From the NCBI GenBank assembly GCA_963678205.1, contig OY782760.1, positions 2,170,001-2,234,000 of the forward strand: a stretch of DNA of 64,000 nt. Direction: 5' to 3'. Origin of the DNA: G963556115 sp963678205. Its GTDB lineage: Bacteria; Planctomycetota; SZUA-567. Under the pieces are notes generated by a model that saw only the letters and a list, made by a program, of their open reading frames with translations, was not told the DNA's origin and did not search any database. Made by a program: the position numbers and the translations under genes. Within the stretch, counting starts at the first letter, position 1. Each line of letters opens with the position of its first letter. Below, piece by piece: positions 9,390 through 18,728 of this stretch.

Positions 9390-10118
9390 ATGGCTAATTT
9401 AGCAGGGAAGAAAATTGTTGTTACTGGCGCAACAAGTGGTATTGGTAGAGCTATTGTTGATGAATTGCTCAAATCTGGTACTTATGTATATGGAGTTGGC
9501 TTTGGTGAAGACGTAATTGCTGAACTCAATAATCTTGAGAATTGTGAAGCTGTTGAATTGGATGTAACAAATGAAAAAGAAGTCGAACGTTTTGTTGCTA
9601 CCTTACCTGGAGTTGATGGACTTGTTAATAGTGCTGGGATAAGTATTCTTGAACCTGTTCTAGAATTTAAAAAAGAAAGCTTGGAAAAAGTGTTAGGGGT
9701 TAATCTTATAGGCACACTTATTATGAGCCGTGAAATTGCAAAATCTATGATTAAAAATAAGATAGCTGGTTCAATTGTTAACCTGTCTTCACAAGCTTCT
9801 ATTATTGGCTTGAAAGAACACTTGAGTTATTGTTCGTCGAAAGGGGCCATTGATTCAGCTACAATGGTAATGTGTATGGAGCTAGGTGAGTATAATATTC
9901 GTGTAAATGCTGTAAATCCAACTGTAACAATGACGGCTATGGGAAAAATGGCTTGGTCGGATCCAGCAAAAAGTAAACCTGTTCTTGATGCTATGCCACT
10001 AGGTCGTTTTGCTGAACCTGAAGAAATTGCGCGTCCAGTGTTATTTTTACTCAGTAATGATGCGTCAATGATTTCTGGTGTAGCTCTTCCAGTTGATGGT
10101 GGGTATACTATACAGTAA
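9390..10118 (+). CDS. Short-chain dehydrogenase/reductase (L-xylulose reductase-like)
   Basis: A 242-residue classical SDR. The cofactor motif TGATSGIG lies near residue 12, NSAG near 81, the catalytic Ser in VNLSSQAS, and the active Tyr/Lys in YCSSK. The C-terminus (VDGGYTIQ) is typical. Length and overall look match carbonyl/L-xylulose reductases, which interconvert ketoses and polyols, but the substrate is inferred. It lies 29 bases before the xylitol/sorbitol dehydrogenase start, so the two are surely co-transcribed and could interconvert a polyol pair. Confidence 0.87.
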   Translation: MANLAGKKIVVTGATSGIGRAIVDELLKSGTYVYGVGFGEDVIAELNNLENCEAVELDVTNEKEVERFVATLPGVDGLVNSAGISILEPVLEFKKESLEKVLGVNLIGTLIMSREIAKSMIKNKIAGSIVNLSSQASIIGLKEHLSYCSSKGAIDSATMVMCMELGEYNIRVNAVNPTVTMTAMGKMAWSDPAKSKPVLDAMPLGRFAEPEEIARPVLFLLSNDASMISGVALPVDGGYTIQ

Positions 10119-10147
10119 TTTTTAAGTTAAAAGTGCAGGAGATAATT

Positions 10148-11188
10148 ATGAAAGCATTTGTTCTTGAGAAAAAAGGTGTTATTGCGACTCGCGATATTGA
10201 TATAGATGAGACTCTTGGTCCTAATGATGTAAGAATTGCTCCAAAGTGTGTTGGTATTTGTGGGAGTGATATTCATTATTATACACATGGTCATATTGGT
10301 GATTTTGTTGTTAATGAACCTATGGTACTTGGTCATGAAGCAAGTGGTATGATTGTTGAGGTAGGTGAGGATGTCAAAAATCTCAAAGTTGGTGATCGTG
10401 TCTGTATGGAGCCAGGTATTCCTAAATCTGGAAGCCGCGCGGTTTTTGAAGGGCATTATAACCTTGATCCGGATGTTCGTTTTTGGGCGACACCACCTAT
10501 TCATGGCTGTATGCGTGAGACCGTAATACATCCAGCGTCTTTAACTTTTGCTTTACCCGATAATGTTAGTTATGAAGAAGGAGTTCTTGTTGAGCCTTTA
10601 GCGATTGGGATTTATTCAGCTCAGAAGGCATGTATCAAGCCGGGGGATGTTGCTGTGGTGCTTGGAGGTGGTACGATCGGACTTGTTACAGCACTTTCAG
10701 CACTTGGAGCAGGGTGTTCACAGGTTGTAATCTGTGACTATAAGCAGGGTAAGATTGATTTTATAAATAAGCATTATTCTGATTTACAGATACGAACAGT
10801 AAATCCTGCAAATGAGGATCCTTTGGCTGTTGTTAATGAAATAACAGGAAACTGGGGGGCAGATGTTTTATTTGAAGCGAGTGGTGCTCCGGCAGCAATA
10901 CTTGGAGCTATGGACTACATTTGTCCAGCTGGTACTTTGGTTTTCGTAGGTATGCCACCTGACCCGGCACCAGTTGATATAGTTAAGGCTCAGGTAAAAG
11001 AAATAACAATGAAAACGATATTCAGGTATGCAAATGTATATGACAGAGCGATACGTAGTATAGCAAGTGGTGGGGTAAATGTTAAGCCATTGGTAACAGC
11101 AAAATACAAATTTGAGCAGGCAGTTGAGGCATATGATTTTGCAGCAACGTTACCTGATGATCAAGTGAAGATAATAATTGAAATGTAG
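10148..11188 (+). CDS. Xylitol/sorbitol dehydrogenase-like MDR enzyme, copy 1
   Basis: A 346-residue medium-chain dehydrogenase of the sorbitol/xylitol (D-xylulose reductase) group: GICGSDIHYYTHG with catalytic Cys and His, GHEASG, then the group-specific EPGIPKSGSR...RFWATPPIHG. The structural-zinc cysteines of other family members are absent, as in related bacterial xylitol dehydrogenases. Rossmann motif VVLGGGTIGL. The ATG at 10148 has GCAGGAG upstream. An identical protein is encoded at 31971-33011; the DNA differs at only five bases, one of them the start codon (ATG here, GTG there). A complete terminator follows this copy. Confidence 0.9.
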   Translation: MKAFVLEKKGVIATRDIDIDETLGPNDVRIAPKCVGICGSDIHYYTHGHIGDFVVNEPMVLGHEASGMIVEVGEDVKNLKVGDRVCMEPGIPKSGSRAVFEGHYNLDPDVRFWATPPIHGCMRETVIHPASLTFALPDNVSYEEGVLVEPLAIGIYSAQKACIKPGDVAVVLGGGTIGLVTALSALGAGCSQVVICDYKQGKIDFINKHYSDLQIRTVNPANEDPLAVVNEITGNWGADVLFEASGAPAAILGAMDYICPAGTLVFVGMPPDPAPVDIVKAQVKEITMKTIFRYANVYDRAIRSIASGGVNVKPLVTAKYKFEQAVEAYDFAATLPDDQVKIIIEM

Positions 11189-11203
11189 TTAATGTGTTTG
11201 TGG

Positions 11204-11240
11204 CTGAAAATTTGAAGCATGACGTGTCTCAAATTTTCAG
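11204..11240 (+). terminator. Terminator of dehydrogenase copy 1
   Basis: Perfect 12-bp stem CTGAAAATTTGA/TCAAATTTTCAG with a 13-base loop, then TCATCTTATT. Only the left arm is present after the second dehydrogenase copy, so the duplication border falls inside this hairpin. Confidence 0.75.
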
Positions 11241-11323
11241 TCATCTTATTAAAAGTATTAGAATTTCTATTATGTATGTTCATTGCGTTTTATACGATTT
11301 GCACTAATTTGTAACGCTTATAT

Positions 11324-12958
11324 TTATTTTGTTACGCCTTTTTTTAATAGTAATGTAGATGCAATTTTTTGGCTTAGGGGATTGATTTTAAATGGCTTTT
11401 CAATAAAGCCTGCAAGTCCTTTATTAAACAACTCTTCTACTGTTGTATCCTCAATAAAACCTGATACTGCGATCACTGGAATATCTGGATTAATACTTTT
11501 TAGAGTATCAAAACAATCTGTACTGCTGATTTTCGGCATTACCATATCGAGTAAAACTAAGTCAGGAGTTTCATTTTTAAATTTTTCTATCCCTTGCAAA
11601 CCGTCTTTAGCTGTGATAACATCATATCCTAGTGTATTAAGTATGCTAGTCCCGACACGTCTTAGAATTTCCTCATCATCTATTAATAGTATTTTGCCAC
11701 TACCAGTTATATGACTGGTAGTTTCTAAAGTATCCGGTTTTTCTTGGCGAGTAAGTGGCAGGTAAATATTGAATGTAGTGCCGGATCCTAATGAACTTTT
11801 AACTTCAATAAATCCGTTATGCCTTTGCACTGCACCATAAACCGCAGCAAGTCCGAGACCTGTACCTTTGCCAGTTTCTTTAGTCGTAAAAAATGGCTCA
11901 AAAATGTGCTGTTGTATTTCTTCTGTCATGCCAAATCCAGTATCAGATATAGTAATACATATGTATCTCTGCTCTGGTAAATCTTCTGCATCTGGTATCT
12001 TATCTGCTTTTCGATTTTGGTTCTTTGTCTGAATAATTAATTTACCACCATCTGGCATAGAGTCTCGAGCATTGAGTGACATATTAATGATAATGTTCTC
12101 TATTAACGCCAGATTACCTAAAATTATATCGTTTTTTGCATTAAGCTCTAAGTTGAAATAAATATTGCGATCAAAACTTCTTTGCAGTATACCAGAAGCG
12201 TTATTTATCGCATTGTGTACATGAACTAAATTCTGCTCGAAAGTTCCCTTACGTGAAAATGATAATAATTGGGTTGTAAGGTTTCCTGCGGTATTGGCTG
12301 CTTTTAGAATAATTTCACAAAGTTCACGGATTTTGTCATTATCTTTAGACATTGTGTGTATTACTTCAGCTGACCCTATTATTCCTGATAACATATTATT
12401 AAAATCGTGTGCAACTCCACCAGCAAGTTGTCCCATTGCTTCCATTTTTTGACTGTGTAGTAATTGCTCTTCTAAAAGCTTACGCGAGGAGATATCTCTA
12501 ACTGATGCTATTATGCATTGTTCCCCATCAATTGTTGCGCTTTTCAAGCACACATCACACCAAAAAAGGTTGTTATCTTTTCTCCTAGAGATCCATTCAA
12601 AGTTTTGCATCCCCTTGGCAATAGCTGTTTTAAGATATTCTTTTGCATCTTGTTCGGTATATGGAGGAATTCCACTGCAAAGTTTATTAAAGTCAAGATT
12701 TAATATTTCATCATATGTATAACCAAACATTTGGCAGACGCGCTCATTTATGTCTATGATTTTAAATGTTTCGGCATCATGTATAAATAATCCATCAGCA
12801 GTTGCATTAAAAATTGCTTGATAACGAGTCCGTGAGTTCTCGAGCTCACGCATATGTTTTCGAAGCTCAGGATAGTAATTTTTTCTTAAAGACGATTCAC
12901 CCAGCCCTAGTAATTTATTGCGATATTCTTCGTGTCTATTCAATGGGTTAGAAGGCAT
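11324..12958 (-). CDS. PAS-domain hybrid histidine kinase (ErcS-like)
   Basis: A 544-residue cytoplasmic hybrid kinase with no membrane segment. An N-terminal helical leader contains LLGLGESSLRKNYYPEL; a PAS domain spans about residues 45-165, a HisKA dimerisation domain carries the phospho-accepting His in GGVAHDFNNML, the HATPase domain shows NARD, DTGFGM and GTGLGLAAVYG, and a C-terminal receiver begins at about 425 with its phospho-Asp in LVLLDMVMP. Its start overlaps the end of ercA by 11 bases. From knowledge of Pseudomonas, ErcA and ErcS-type kinases belong to a cascade controlling alcohol oxidation; a similar sensory role is inferred. Confidence 0.88.
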   Translation of the reverse strand: MPSNPLNRHEEYRNKLLGLGESSLRKNYYPELRKHMRELENSRTRYQAIFNATADGLFIHDAETFKIIDINERVCQMFGYTYDEILNLDFNKLCSGIPPYTEQDAKEYLKTAIAKGMQNFEWISRRKDNNLFWCDVCLKSATIDGEQCIIASVRDISSRKLLEEQLLHSQKMEAMGQLAGGVAHDFNNMLSGIIGSAEVIHTMSKDNDKIRELCEIILKAANTAGNLTTQLLSFSRKGTFEQNLVHVHNAINNASGILQRSFDRNIYFNLELNAKNDIILGNLALIENIIINMSLNARDSMPDGGKLIIQTKNQNRKADKIPDAEDLPEQRYICITISDTGFGMTEEIQQHIFEPFFTTKETGKGTGLGLAAVYGAVQRHNGFIEVKSSLGSGTTFNIYLPLTRQEKPDTLETTSHITGSGKILLIDDEEILRRVGTSILNTLGYDVITAKDGLQGIEKFKNETPDLVLLDMVMPKISSTDCFDTLKSINPDIPVIAVSGFIEDTTVEELFNKGLAGFIEKPFKINPLSQKIASTLLLKKGVTK

Positions 12959-14087
12959 TTTTAAAAATTCCTATTATTTCTTGGCTAGTGGGAGTTCTTG
13001 GGTTTGTTGCCATACATGCATCCTTTAGTGATAATTCAGCTAAAGCTGGAAGATCATCTTGTGTAGTAACAATTTGTGATAAGGTTTTGGTAACACCTAC
13101 TGAATACATAAGCTCTTTGATGGCACTCACTAAAAGCTCACAACTTGGTTCTTTGTTTGGAGTAAATATTTGGCACGCTTTGTTATATTCATTTTCTGCA
13201 GTTGGATAATTATATTTAATCACATGTGGAAGAAGAATTGCGTTGCATTCACCATGAGGTGAATCGTATAATCCACCCAAAGCATGAGCCATAGCATGAA
13301 CAGCTCCAAGACTGGCATTAGAAAAAGCTAGACCAGCGTGTAGACTCCCTAGCATCATCTTACTGCGCGCTTCAAGGTCTTCTCCATTTTCATAAGCAGG
13401 CTTTAGCCCTTGTTTGATTAAGCGTATTGACTCAAGAGCATGCATGGTAGTTATTGACGAAGACGCGTTTGAAACGAGTGCTTCACATGAGTGGGTTAAG
13501 GCATCCAGTCCTGTATGTGAAGTTAATAGCGGAGGCATTGTTGATGTAGTCAATGGATCAATAAGGGATACATCTGGCACTAAAGCTTTACTGACAATAG
13601 CCATCTTAACTCTTCTGACAGAGTCTCTAATGATAGCAAATTGTGATACATCTGCAGAGGTTCCTGAGGTTGTAGGAATGCATATAAGTGGAGGGCAGGG
13701 CGATTCAATTGTATCTACTCCCTCATAATCAAGAATGCTTCCTCCGTTATTAGCTATAATGCCGATTCCTTTGGCGCAGTCTATTGCACTACCACCACCA
13801 ACTGCAACTATACCATCACAGCCGTTGGTGTTATAAATGTTTACACCAACGTGAATTTCATGATCCTTGGGGTTTGGAGTGAGTCCCATGAATAGAGAGT
13901 GTTCAATACCAGCTTCTTCCAAGTCATGAATTGCTTCCTTTGCCCATCCAGCTTCGTGTACTCCAAAATCTGTAACTACTAATACTTTTGTCAATCCCAG
14001 ATTTCTAGCATATTGACCAACTCTATTTCTAGCGCTAATACCTGTAATGAATTCAGGGGCTACGAATTTTCTTAGATCTTCTAACAT
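12948..14087 (-). CDS. ercA: Iron-containing alcohol dehydrogenase-like protein ErcA
   Basis: A 379-residue type III (iron) alcohol dehydrogenase. The nucleotide motif GGGSAID and metal ligands in TGLDALTHSCEA, AHALGGLYDSPHG are intact, so it may still be an enzyme. The start at 14087 is preferred because GGAG lies 6 bases upstream; the ATG at 14093 directly abuts it. The close linkage with a PAS hybrid kinase is the arrangement that gave ErcA its name as a dehydrogenase-like regulatory protein. It could oxidise or merely sense an alcohol or polyol and inform the kinase. It is divergent from the GntR gene at 14597. Confidence 0.75.
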   Translation of the reverse strand: MLEDLRKFVAPEFITGISARNRVGQYARNLGLTKVLVVTDFGVHEAGWAKEAIHDLEEAGIEHSLFMGLTPNPKDHEIHVGVNIYNTNGCDGIVAVGGGSAIDCAKGIGIIANNGGSILDYEGVDTIESPCPPLICIPTTSGTSADVSQFAIIRDSVRRVKMAIVSKALVPDVSLIDPLTTSTMPPLLTSHTGLDALTHSCEALVSNASSSITTMHALESIRLIKQGLKPAYENGEDLEARSKMMLGSLHAGLAFSNASLGAVHAMAHALGGLYDSPHGECNAILLPHVIKYNYPTAENEYNKACQIFTPNKEPSCELLVSAIKELMYSVGVTKTLSQIVTTQDDLPALAELSLKDACMATNPRTPTSQEIIGIFKNAF

Positions 14088-14596
14088 AATCATCTCCGCC
14101 TTCTTATTGAACCTGTATAAACACCTAATTTTAAGTTTACACTACTAAAAAATTATGTCAAATTTTTAATTTTGTTCGGTGTCCTTTTTTAGAATAGCTT
14201 AAATTAATAATGCTTGATCGCTATAAATGTTGTATGAATAAATAAGTGTTATATGATTAGAAAATTTTGTAGATTAAATTAAGTACTTAATTTTGTGTAT
14301 ACATGATATTGAAAATACGATTTTGTTATATGCATAGAGCTTTTTGTATATTACAATAGAAAATGAAAATGATGCGCTAAATGTTTTATTGTATTGCTTC
14401 GATTTTATGTTTAATTAAATCATTTAATAATTTTTAATTGTTTAAGTTGAGAATATTCTTATATTATAATTTTTTGCCATTAAAATATACGAAACTAAGA
14501 AATAAGCATAAATTCATATAATTTAGTATAAAAAATTTGACTAAGGAAAATCAACTTGTATACTAAGTACATGTCTTATGAGTATAAGAGGATATT
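14088..14596. promoter_or_regulatory. Divergent control region ercA/gntR with inverted repeat
   Basis: About 500 AT-rich bases without a gene. The best regulatory candidate is TGTA-N7-TACA at 14557-14571, just before the GntR gene, inside CTTGTATACTAAGTACATG; a related TGTATACA palindrome lies at 14296-14303. GntR/FadR proteins often bind such short dyads near their own promoter, but no consensus match is exact. Nothing else is recognisable. Confidence 0.35.
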
Positions 14597-15289
14597 ATGA
14601 GGAAAAAACGTTTATCTGAGCAAGTAATTGATGAAATTGAGCGAATTATCTGTGAAGAAAATTTTACAGATGGGGACAAATTTTATTCAGAAAATGAACT
14701 GACGAAAAAATTAGAAGTCAGTAGAACTTCTGTGCGCGAGGCACTGAGAATTCTTGAAATATCAGGAAAACTCAAGGTGCATCATGGTAAAGGCATATAT
14801 ATATGTAATCCACTTGATAAAGGGGTGGATGAATTTGCTAATTGGCTACAACGGAATGAATCCTCATTGCAGGAACATTTTGAAGTACGATTAATTATTG
14901 AAACTAAAGCAGCTGCTTATGCAGCAAAAAATATACAAGATGTAGACATCATTAGGTTGGAGCATGTCTTAACTCGGTTTGAGGAGATAATGAATCTGGG
15001 AAAATTCGAGAAATTAATTAATCTTGATAGAGAATTTCATCAGATTTTAGCAAAATCAACAAAGAACAGAACGTATTATACCCTGATGAAAGCAATGACA
15101 GATACTTTACAGGAAGGGTGGGTGTCAAGTCTTAGTATTCCAGAAAGAGCAGAAAAGACCGTTAAAGAGCATCTTGATATTTTTAATGCTGTAAGTTCGC
15201 ATAATCCTGAAGAAGCAGAAAAAACCATGACAGTCCATCTTGAAAATGCTTTGAATGATATTATGTCATATTTAAAAAATGTTAATTGA
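14597..15289 (+). CDS. GntR-family (FadR subfamily) regulator
   Basis: A 230-residue protein: winged helix at about residues 5-75 (ENELTKKLEVSRTSVREALRIL) and an all-helical FCD effector domain from about residue 90 (FEVRLIIETKAAAYAA, DREFHQILAKS, VKEHLDIFNAV). The FCD domain typically binds organic or sugar acids through a metal held by Asp and His residues, which are visible. It opens a unit with a metal-dependent hydrolase and a GntP permease, which it probably controls. GAGGATATT before the ATG supports the start. Confidence 0.9.
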   Translation: MRKKRLSEQVIDEIERIICEENFTDGDKFYSENELTKKLEVSRTSVREALRILEISGKLKVHHGKGIYICNPLDKGVDEFANWLQRNESSLQEHFEVRLIIETKAAAYAAKNIQDVDIIRLEHVLTRFEEIMNLGKFEKLINLDREFHQILAKSTKNRTYYTLMKAMTDTLQEGWVSSLSIPERAEKTVKEHLDIFNAVSSHNPEEAEKTMTVHLENALNDIMSYLKNVN

Positions 15290-15321
15290 TTTTAATTTGT
15301 ATTAGGTAATTTGGAGGTAGA

Positions 15322-16158
15322 ATGAGCATTAAAATTACTACTCTTGTCGAAAATAGTATCGGTGAGCATCTTGGATTAAAAAAAGAACATGGATTATCCT
15401 TTTATATTGAAAAGGATGGGTTGAATTATATTTTTGATACAGGTCAGTCTTCAGCTTTTATTGACAACTCTTTCAAACTTGGATTGAATCCGTTTGAGAT
15501 TGAAAAGATTATATTGAGTCATGGTCATTACGACCATAGCGGCGGAACAAAGTATTTTCTAGATCAAAAAGATACCGATAGAGAGTTTGAATTTGTTTTT
15601 CATAAAGAATTTTTTAATTTGAAATATGCGGTTAGTGGAGCTCAATCAGAATTTCTTGGAAATGACTTTACATCAGATTATATACTGAGTCATAATTGTT
15701 CGATACATTGGATCTCTAAGGATATTGAAGAAATAGCTAATGGCATATATGTAATAAGTAACTTTAATCGTAGTGATTCCGAGGAAAGAATTAATTCCAG
15801 GTTTAAGCTATTGCAAAATGATGTGCTTGTGCCTGATTATTTTAACGATGAAGTAATGCTGGCCATTGAATCGCCAAAAGGCTGGATATTGATAGTAGGA
15901 TGCGCACATCCTGGTATTATGAATATGATTAATACTTTTCAAGAGCGTCTTGCTGGTAAAATTCATGCAGTTCTTGGCGGTACTCATATGGTTGAGGCGG
16001 ATTCATCCTGCATGGACGCAACAGTTGACTTTTTTGATAATTTAGACTGTAACGTTATAGGTGTGTCACATTGTACAGGCAAGATTGCTGAAGATAAATT
16101 AACTGCTAATAAACGATTTTTTCATAATTCAACCGGCACTAGTCTTATTGTTATCTAA
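15322..16158 (+). CDS. Metallo-beta-lactamase-fold hydrolase
   Basis: A 278-residue protein with the metal motif SHGHYDHSGG near residue 73, a further His in VGCAHPG, GGTHMV, and a C-terminal VSHCTG. This pattern matches the MBL subgroup annotated as 7,8-dihydropterin-6-methyl-4-(beta-D-ribofuranosyl)aminobenzene 5'-phosphate synthase-like, whose true substrates are mostly unknown. It lies 32 bases after the GntR gene with a strong GGAGGTAG ribosome site and upstream of a GntP permease, so a role in handling a sugar-acid lactone or ester is conceivable but only inferred. Confidence 0.82.
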   Translation: MSIKITTLVENSIGEHLGLKKEHGLSFYIEKDGLNYIFDTGQSSAFIDNSFKLGLNPFEIEKIILSHGHYDHSGGTKYFLDQKDTDREFEFVFHKEFFNLKYAVSGAQSEFLGNDFTSDYILSHNCSIHWISKDIEEIANGIYVISNFNRSDSEERINSRFKLLQNDVLVPDYFNDEVMLAIESPKGWILIVGCAHPGIMNMINTFQERLAGKIHAVLGGTHMVEADSSCMDATVDFFDNLDCNVIGVSHCTGKIAEDKLTANKRFFHNSTGTSLIVI

Positions 16159-16388
16159 ACACCAATCCGTTTGCAAGTGATGATCATTCGATCGTAATTA
16201 TTTACAATAAAGATAAATTATATCATGTAATGGATCCCGTATAGGAGTTAAGGACATAAACACATTATTATGTCTGAGTGTTGTGTATTGCCATTATGCA
16301 GCACATATTAAGATATAAAGTATTTGTTTTATGTACTAGCAGACGATGTCCAGCTATTGAAAATGTTTATAGAGATAGGAGGAGACAA

Positions 16389-17732
16389 ATGACAAGTGCA
16401 GTGGGTTTATTTGGTATTATTTTAGTAGCAATAGTGGGGATGATAGTTCTCATTTCCAAATTTAAGTGGCATCCTTTCATTGTTTTGCTTTTGGCTGCAT
16501 ATTTTGTAGGGATCTCTACGGGATTACCTGTAGAAAAAACTATTGAAAGTATCAAGAAAGGTTTTGGTGGGATCCTAGGCAATATAGGTATTGTAATTAT
16601 TGCCGGTACTATAATAGGTACTATATTAGAAAAAACGGGTGCTGCGTTGACTATGGCAAACTCAATTCTTGGGTTAGTAGGAAAGAAACGTGCTCCATTA
16701 ACAATGAGCCTTACGGGATATGTGACTAGCATACCTGTATTTTGTGATTCTGGTTTTGTTGTTCTTTCGCCAATTAATCGAGCATTGGCTGAAAAATCAG
16801 GTGTGTCTTTAGCTGTAATGGCAACTGCTTTGAGTTCAGGTTTGTACGCGACTCATTGTCTAGTTCCACCAACTCCGGGTCCGATTATTATGGCTGGAAC
16901 CCTAAAAGCTGATCTAGGTTTAGTGATTCTGACTGGATTAATTGTTTCAATTCCTGTAATGTTTGCGGGGCTGATTTACGCTACGAAAATAGCGTCTCGT
17001 TATCACATTGATGCAAATCCAGAAGTGGATCTGGACACTTTGTTGCAGAAATATGGCAAACTTCCTGGCACAGTGCATAGTTTTTCACCGATTGTTTTAC
17101 CTATTATTCTTATTACTTTCAAATCAATAGCAGATTTTCCAGCAAATTATTTTGGTACTGGGGTATTAAAAAATGTTTGCGATTTTTTAGGTAATCCTGT
17201 GACCGCACTTATTCTTGGTGTCTTCTTAGCATTGACACTTATTCCAAAGAGCGAGAAAAAAGAAAGTTTTAACTGGATTTCAGAAGGTATTAAGCACTCT
17301 GCATCTATACTTGCAATTACTGGTGCTGGCGGTGCTTTGGGGCTTATTCTTAGGGAACTTCCTTTGGCTGACACCTTGAGTAGTTCACTTCTGCACTTGA
17401 ATCTTGGTCTGCTAATACCGTTTATTATTGCAATGTTACTCAAAACAGCAATGGGCGCATCTACTGTAGCTATGATTATTACTTCTGCAATGGTTGCTCC
17501 ATTGCTTGCGCAGATGGGGTTGACTACTGAAATGGCAAAGGTACTTGTTGTTCTTGCTATTGGAGCAGGTTCTATGACTGTGTCACATGCTAATGATAGC
17601 TTTTTCTGGGTTGTTTCTCAGTTCTCAGATATGGATACCTCTACAGCATATAAATGTCAGACTGGTGTAACTCTGGTTCAAGGAATTGTTGCAATAGTGT
17701 TTATTGAACTAATTGCAATGTTTGTTTTATAA
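16389..17732 (+). CDS. GntP-family gluconate/sugar-acid permease
   Basis: A 447-residue inner-membrane transporter with roughly 12 hydrophobic segments. Family landmarks include FKWHPFIVLLLAAY near the N-terminus, IPVFCDSGFVVLSPI, HCLVPPTPGP, and the C-terminal SHANDSFFWVVSQFSD. GntP proteins import gluconate or related acids with protons. The start at 16389 is chosen because AGGAGGAGA precedes it and the protein then begins as others do; 37 upstream codons in frame lack hydrophobic or conserved character. Confidence 0.92.
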   Translation: MTSAVGLFGIILVAIVGMIVLISKFKWHPFIVLLLAAYFVGISTGLPVEKTIESIKKGFGGILGNIGIVIIAGTIIGTILEKTGAALTMANSILGLVGKKRAPLTMSLTGYVTSIPVFCDSGFVVLSPINRALAEKSGVSLAVMATALSSGLYATHCLVPPTPGPIIMAGTLKADLGLVILTGLIVSIPVMFAGLIYATKIASRYHIDANPEVDLDTLLQKYGKLPGTVHSFSPIVLPIILITFKSIADFPANYFGTGVLKNVCDFLGNPVTALILGVFLALTLIPKSEKKESFNWISEGIKHSASILAITGAGGALGLILRELPLADTLSSSLLHLNLGLLIPFIIAMLLKTAMGASTVAMIITSAMVAPLLAQMGLTTEMAKVLVVLAIGAGSMTVSHANDSFFWVVSQFSDMDTSTAYKCQTGVTLVQGIVAIVFIELIAMFVL

Positions 17733-17747
17733 GATTCAACATAATAT

Positions 17748-17793
17748 AATTATAAGAGTAGATATATTATAGTTTATGTCTGCTCTTATAATT
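17748..17793 (+). terminator. Terminator after GntP gene
   Basis: A 15-bp stem (AATTATAAGAGTAGA/TCTGCTCTTATAATT, one G-U) with a 16-base loop, ending in an AT-rich stretch 27 bases before the TPR gene. Confidence 0.6.
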
Positions 17794-17819
17794 AATTATT
17801 AACAATAGCAGGTGTTTGA

Positions 17820-18482
17820 ATGAGATCATTATTACTCTTTTTTTATAATCGTTTTGCCTTGAATGCACTGGTTGGTGAAGATTATATTAAAGCGATAAAG
17901 TACTTTACAAAAATTATGAATTTAGCTCCTGAAAAAAAAGGGATATATTACAATATCGGGCTTGCTTATTTAGGAAATAAAGACTTTGATAAATCAGAAA
18001 AAGCTTTGCTTTCTGCAATAAAATCTGAAGGTGATTGCCCAGAGTTTTATAAGACACTTGGTGATTTGTTTTATTTAAGTTGTAAACAAAATCTTGCTTT
18101 AGATAATTATAAAAAGTTACAAGCGTTGACAGAAAATAGTTCTGTTGGTATGTGGCTTTCAGCTAGAATAAATATTTTAGAGTCTGTAAATGATATGAGT
18201 GATATTCGTAAAGCTAATGAGGCTTTAGAAAAGGGTGTAAAATTTATGAAAAGAAAATTATACTCTGAGGCAGGGCAGGCTTTTAATGAATCTATAGTCT
18301 GGGATCCGAGTAATTATCAGGGATTTAACAATTGTGGTGTGTTACAACTTCAGCAATTCAATAATTATTATAAAGCACAGGAATACTTTGAAAAAGCCGT
18401 ATCGCTTAACCCTCATCCAATGTTTTTGTCAAATTTAAAACGTACGCAAAAATATCTTTCTCAGCAACAAATACATCATTGA
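17820..18482 (+). CDS. TPR-repeat protein
   Basis: A 220-residue protein made mostly of tetratricopeptide repeats: three to four units recognisable by the A/G-Y-A-P spacing, for example YIKAIKYFTKIMNLAPEKKG, IYYNIGLAYLGNKDFDKSEK and the last unit AQEYFEKAVSLNPHP. The first 15 residues are hydrophobic (LLLFFYNRFALNALVG), but basic residues and no cleavage site argue against a signal peptide. TPR proteins are protein-binding scaffolds; no partner is evident. It has its own AGCAGGTG site and is separated from neighbours by a terminator and a 246-base gap. Confidence 0.8.
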   Translation: MRSLLLFFYNRFALNALVGEDYIKAIKYFTKIMNLAPEKKGIYYNIGLAYLGNKDFDKSEKALLSAIKSEGDCPEFYKTLGDLFYLSCKQNLALDNYKKLQALTENSSVGMWLSARINILESVNDMSDIRKANEALEKGVKFMKRKLYSEAGQAFNESIVWDPSNYQGFNNCGVLQLQQFNNYYKAQEYFEKAVSLNPHPMFLSNLKRTQKYLSQQQIHH

Positions 18483-18728
18483 TTTATTACGAATTTATGT
18501 GATAAAAATACACTTTTTAAGGCAACACTAGTTACTGGAATTGTTGATAAAAGAGAAAGGTGTAATTAAAATGATATATTAAGCCTTTGTTTAATTCGAG
18601 CTTGTAGGTCAAGTAATTTCTAATACAATATAATATTGTTTTAGAGATTGTTAATTATATTTGCAAATACTATGTTAATATTTCATAAATTGATTTTGTT
18701 AACTCTGACAAGTTTTAGGGGATAAAAT

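Noticed and set aside
10127..10531. Long minus-strand frame opposite dehydrogenase copy 1, repeated at 31902-32354.
   Set aside because: It is an antisense shadow, duplicated only because the dehydrogenase gene is; it has no ribosome site or family resemblance.
11283..11714. Plus-strand frame opposite the receiver domain of the hybrid kinase.
   Set aside because: Antisense shadow of a well-supported gene.
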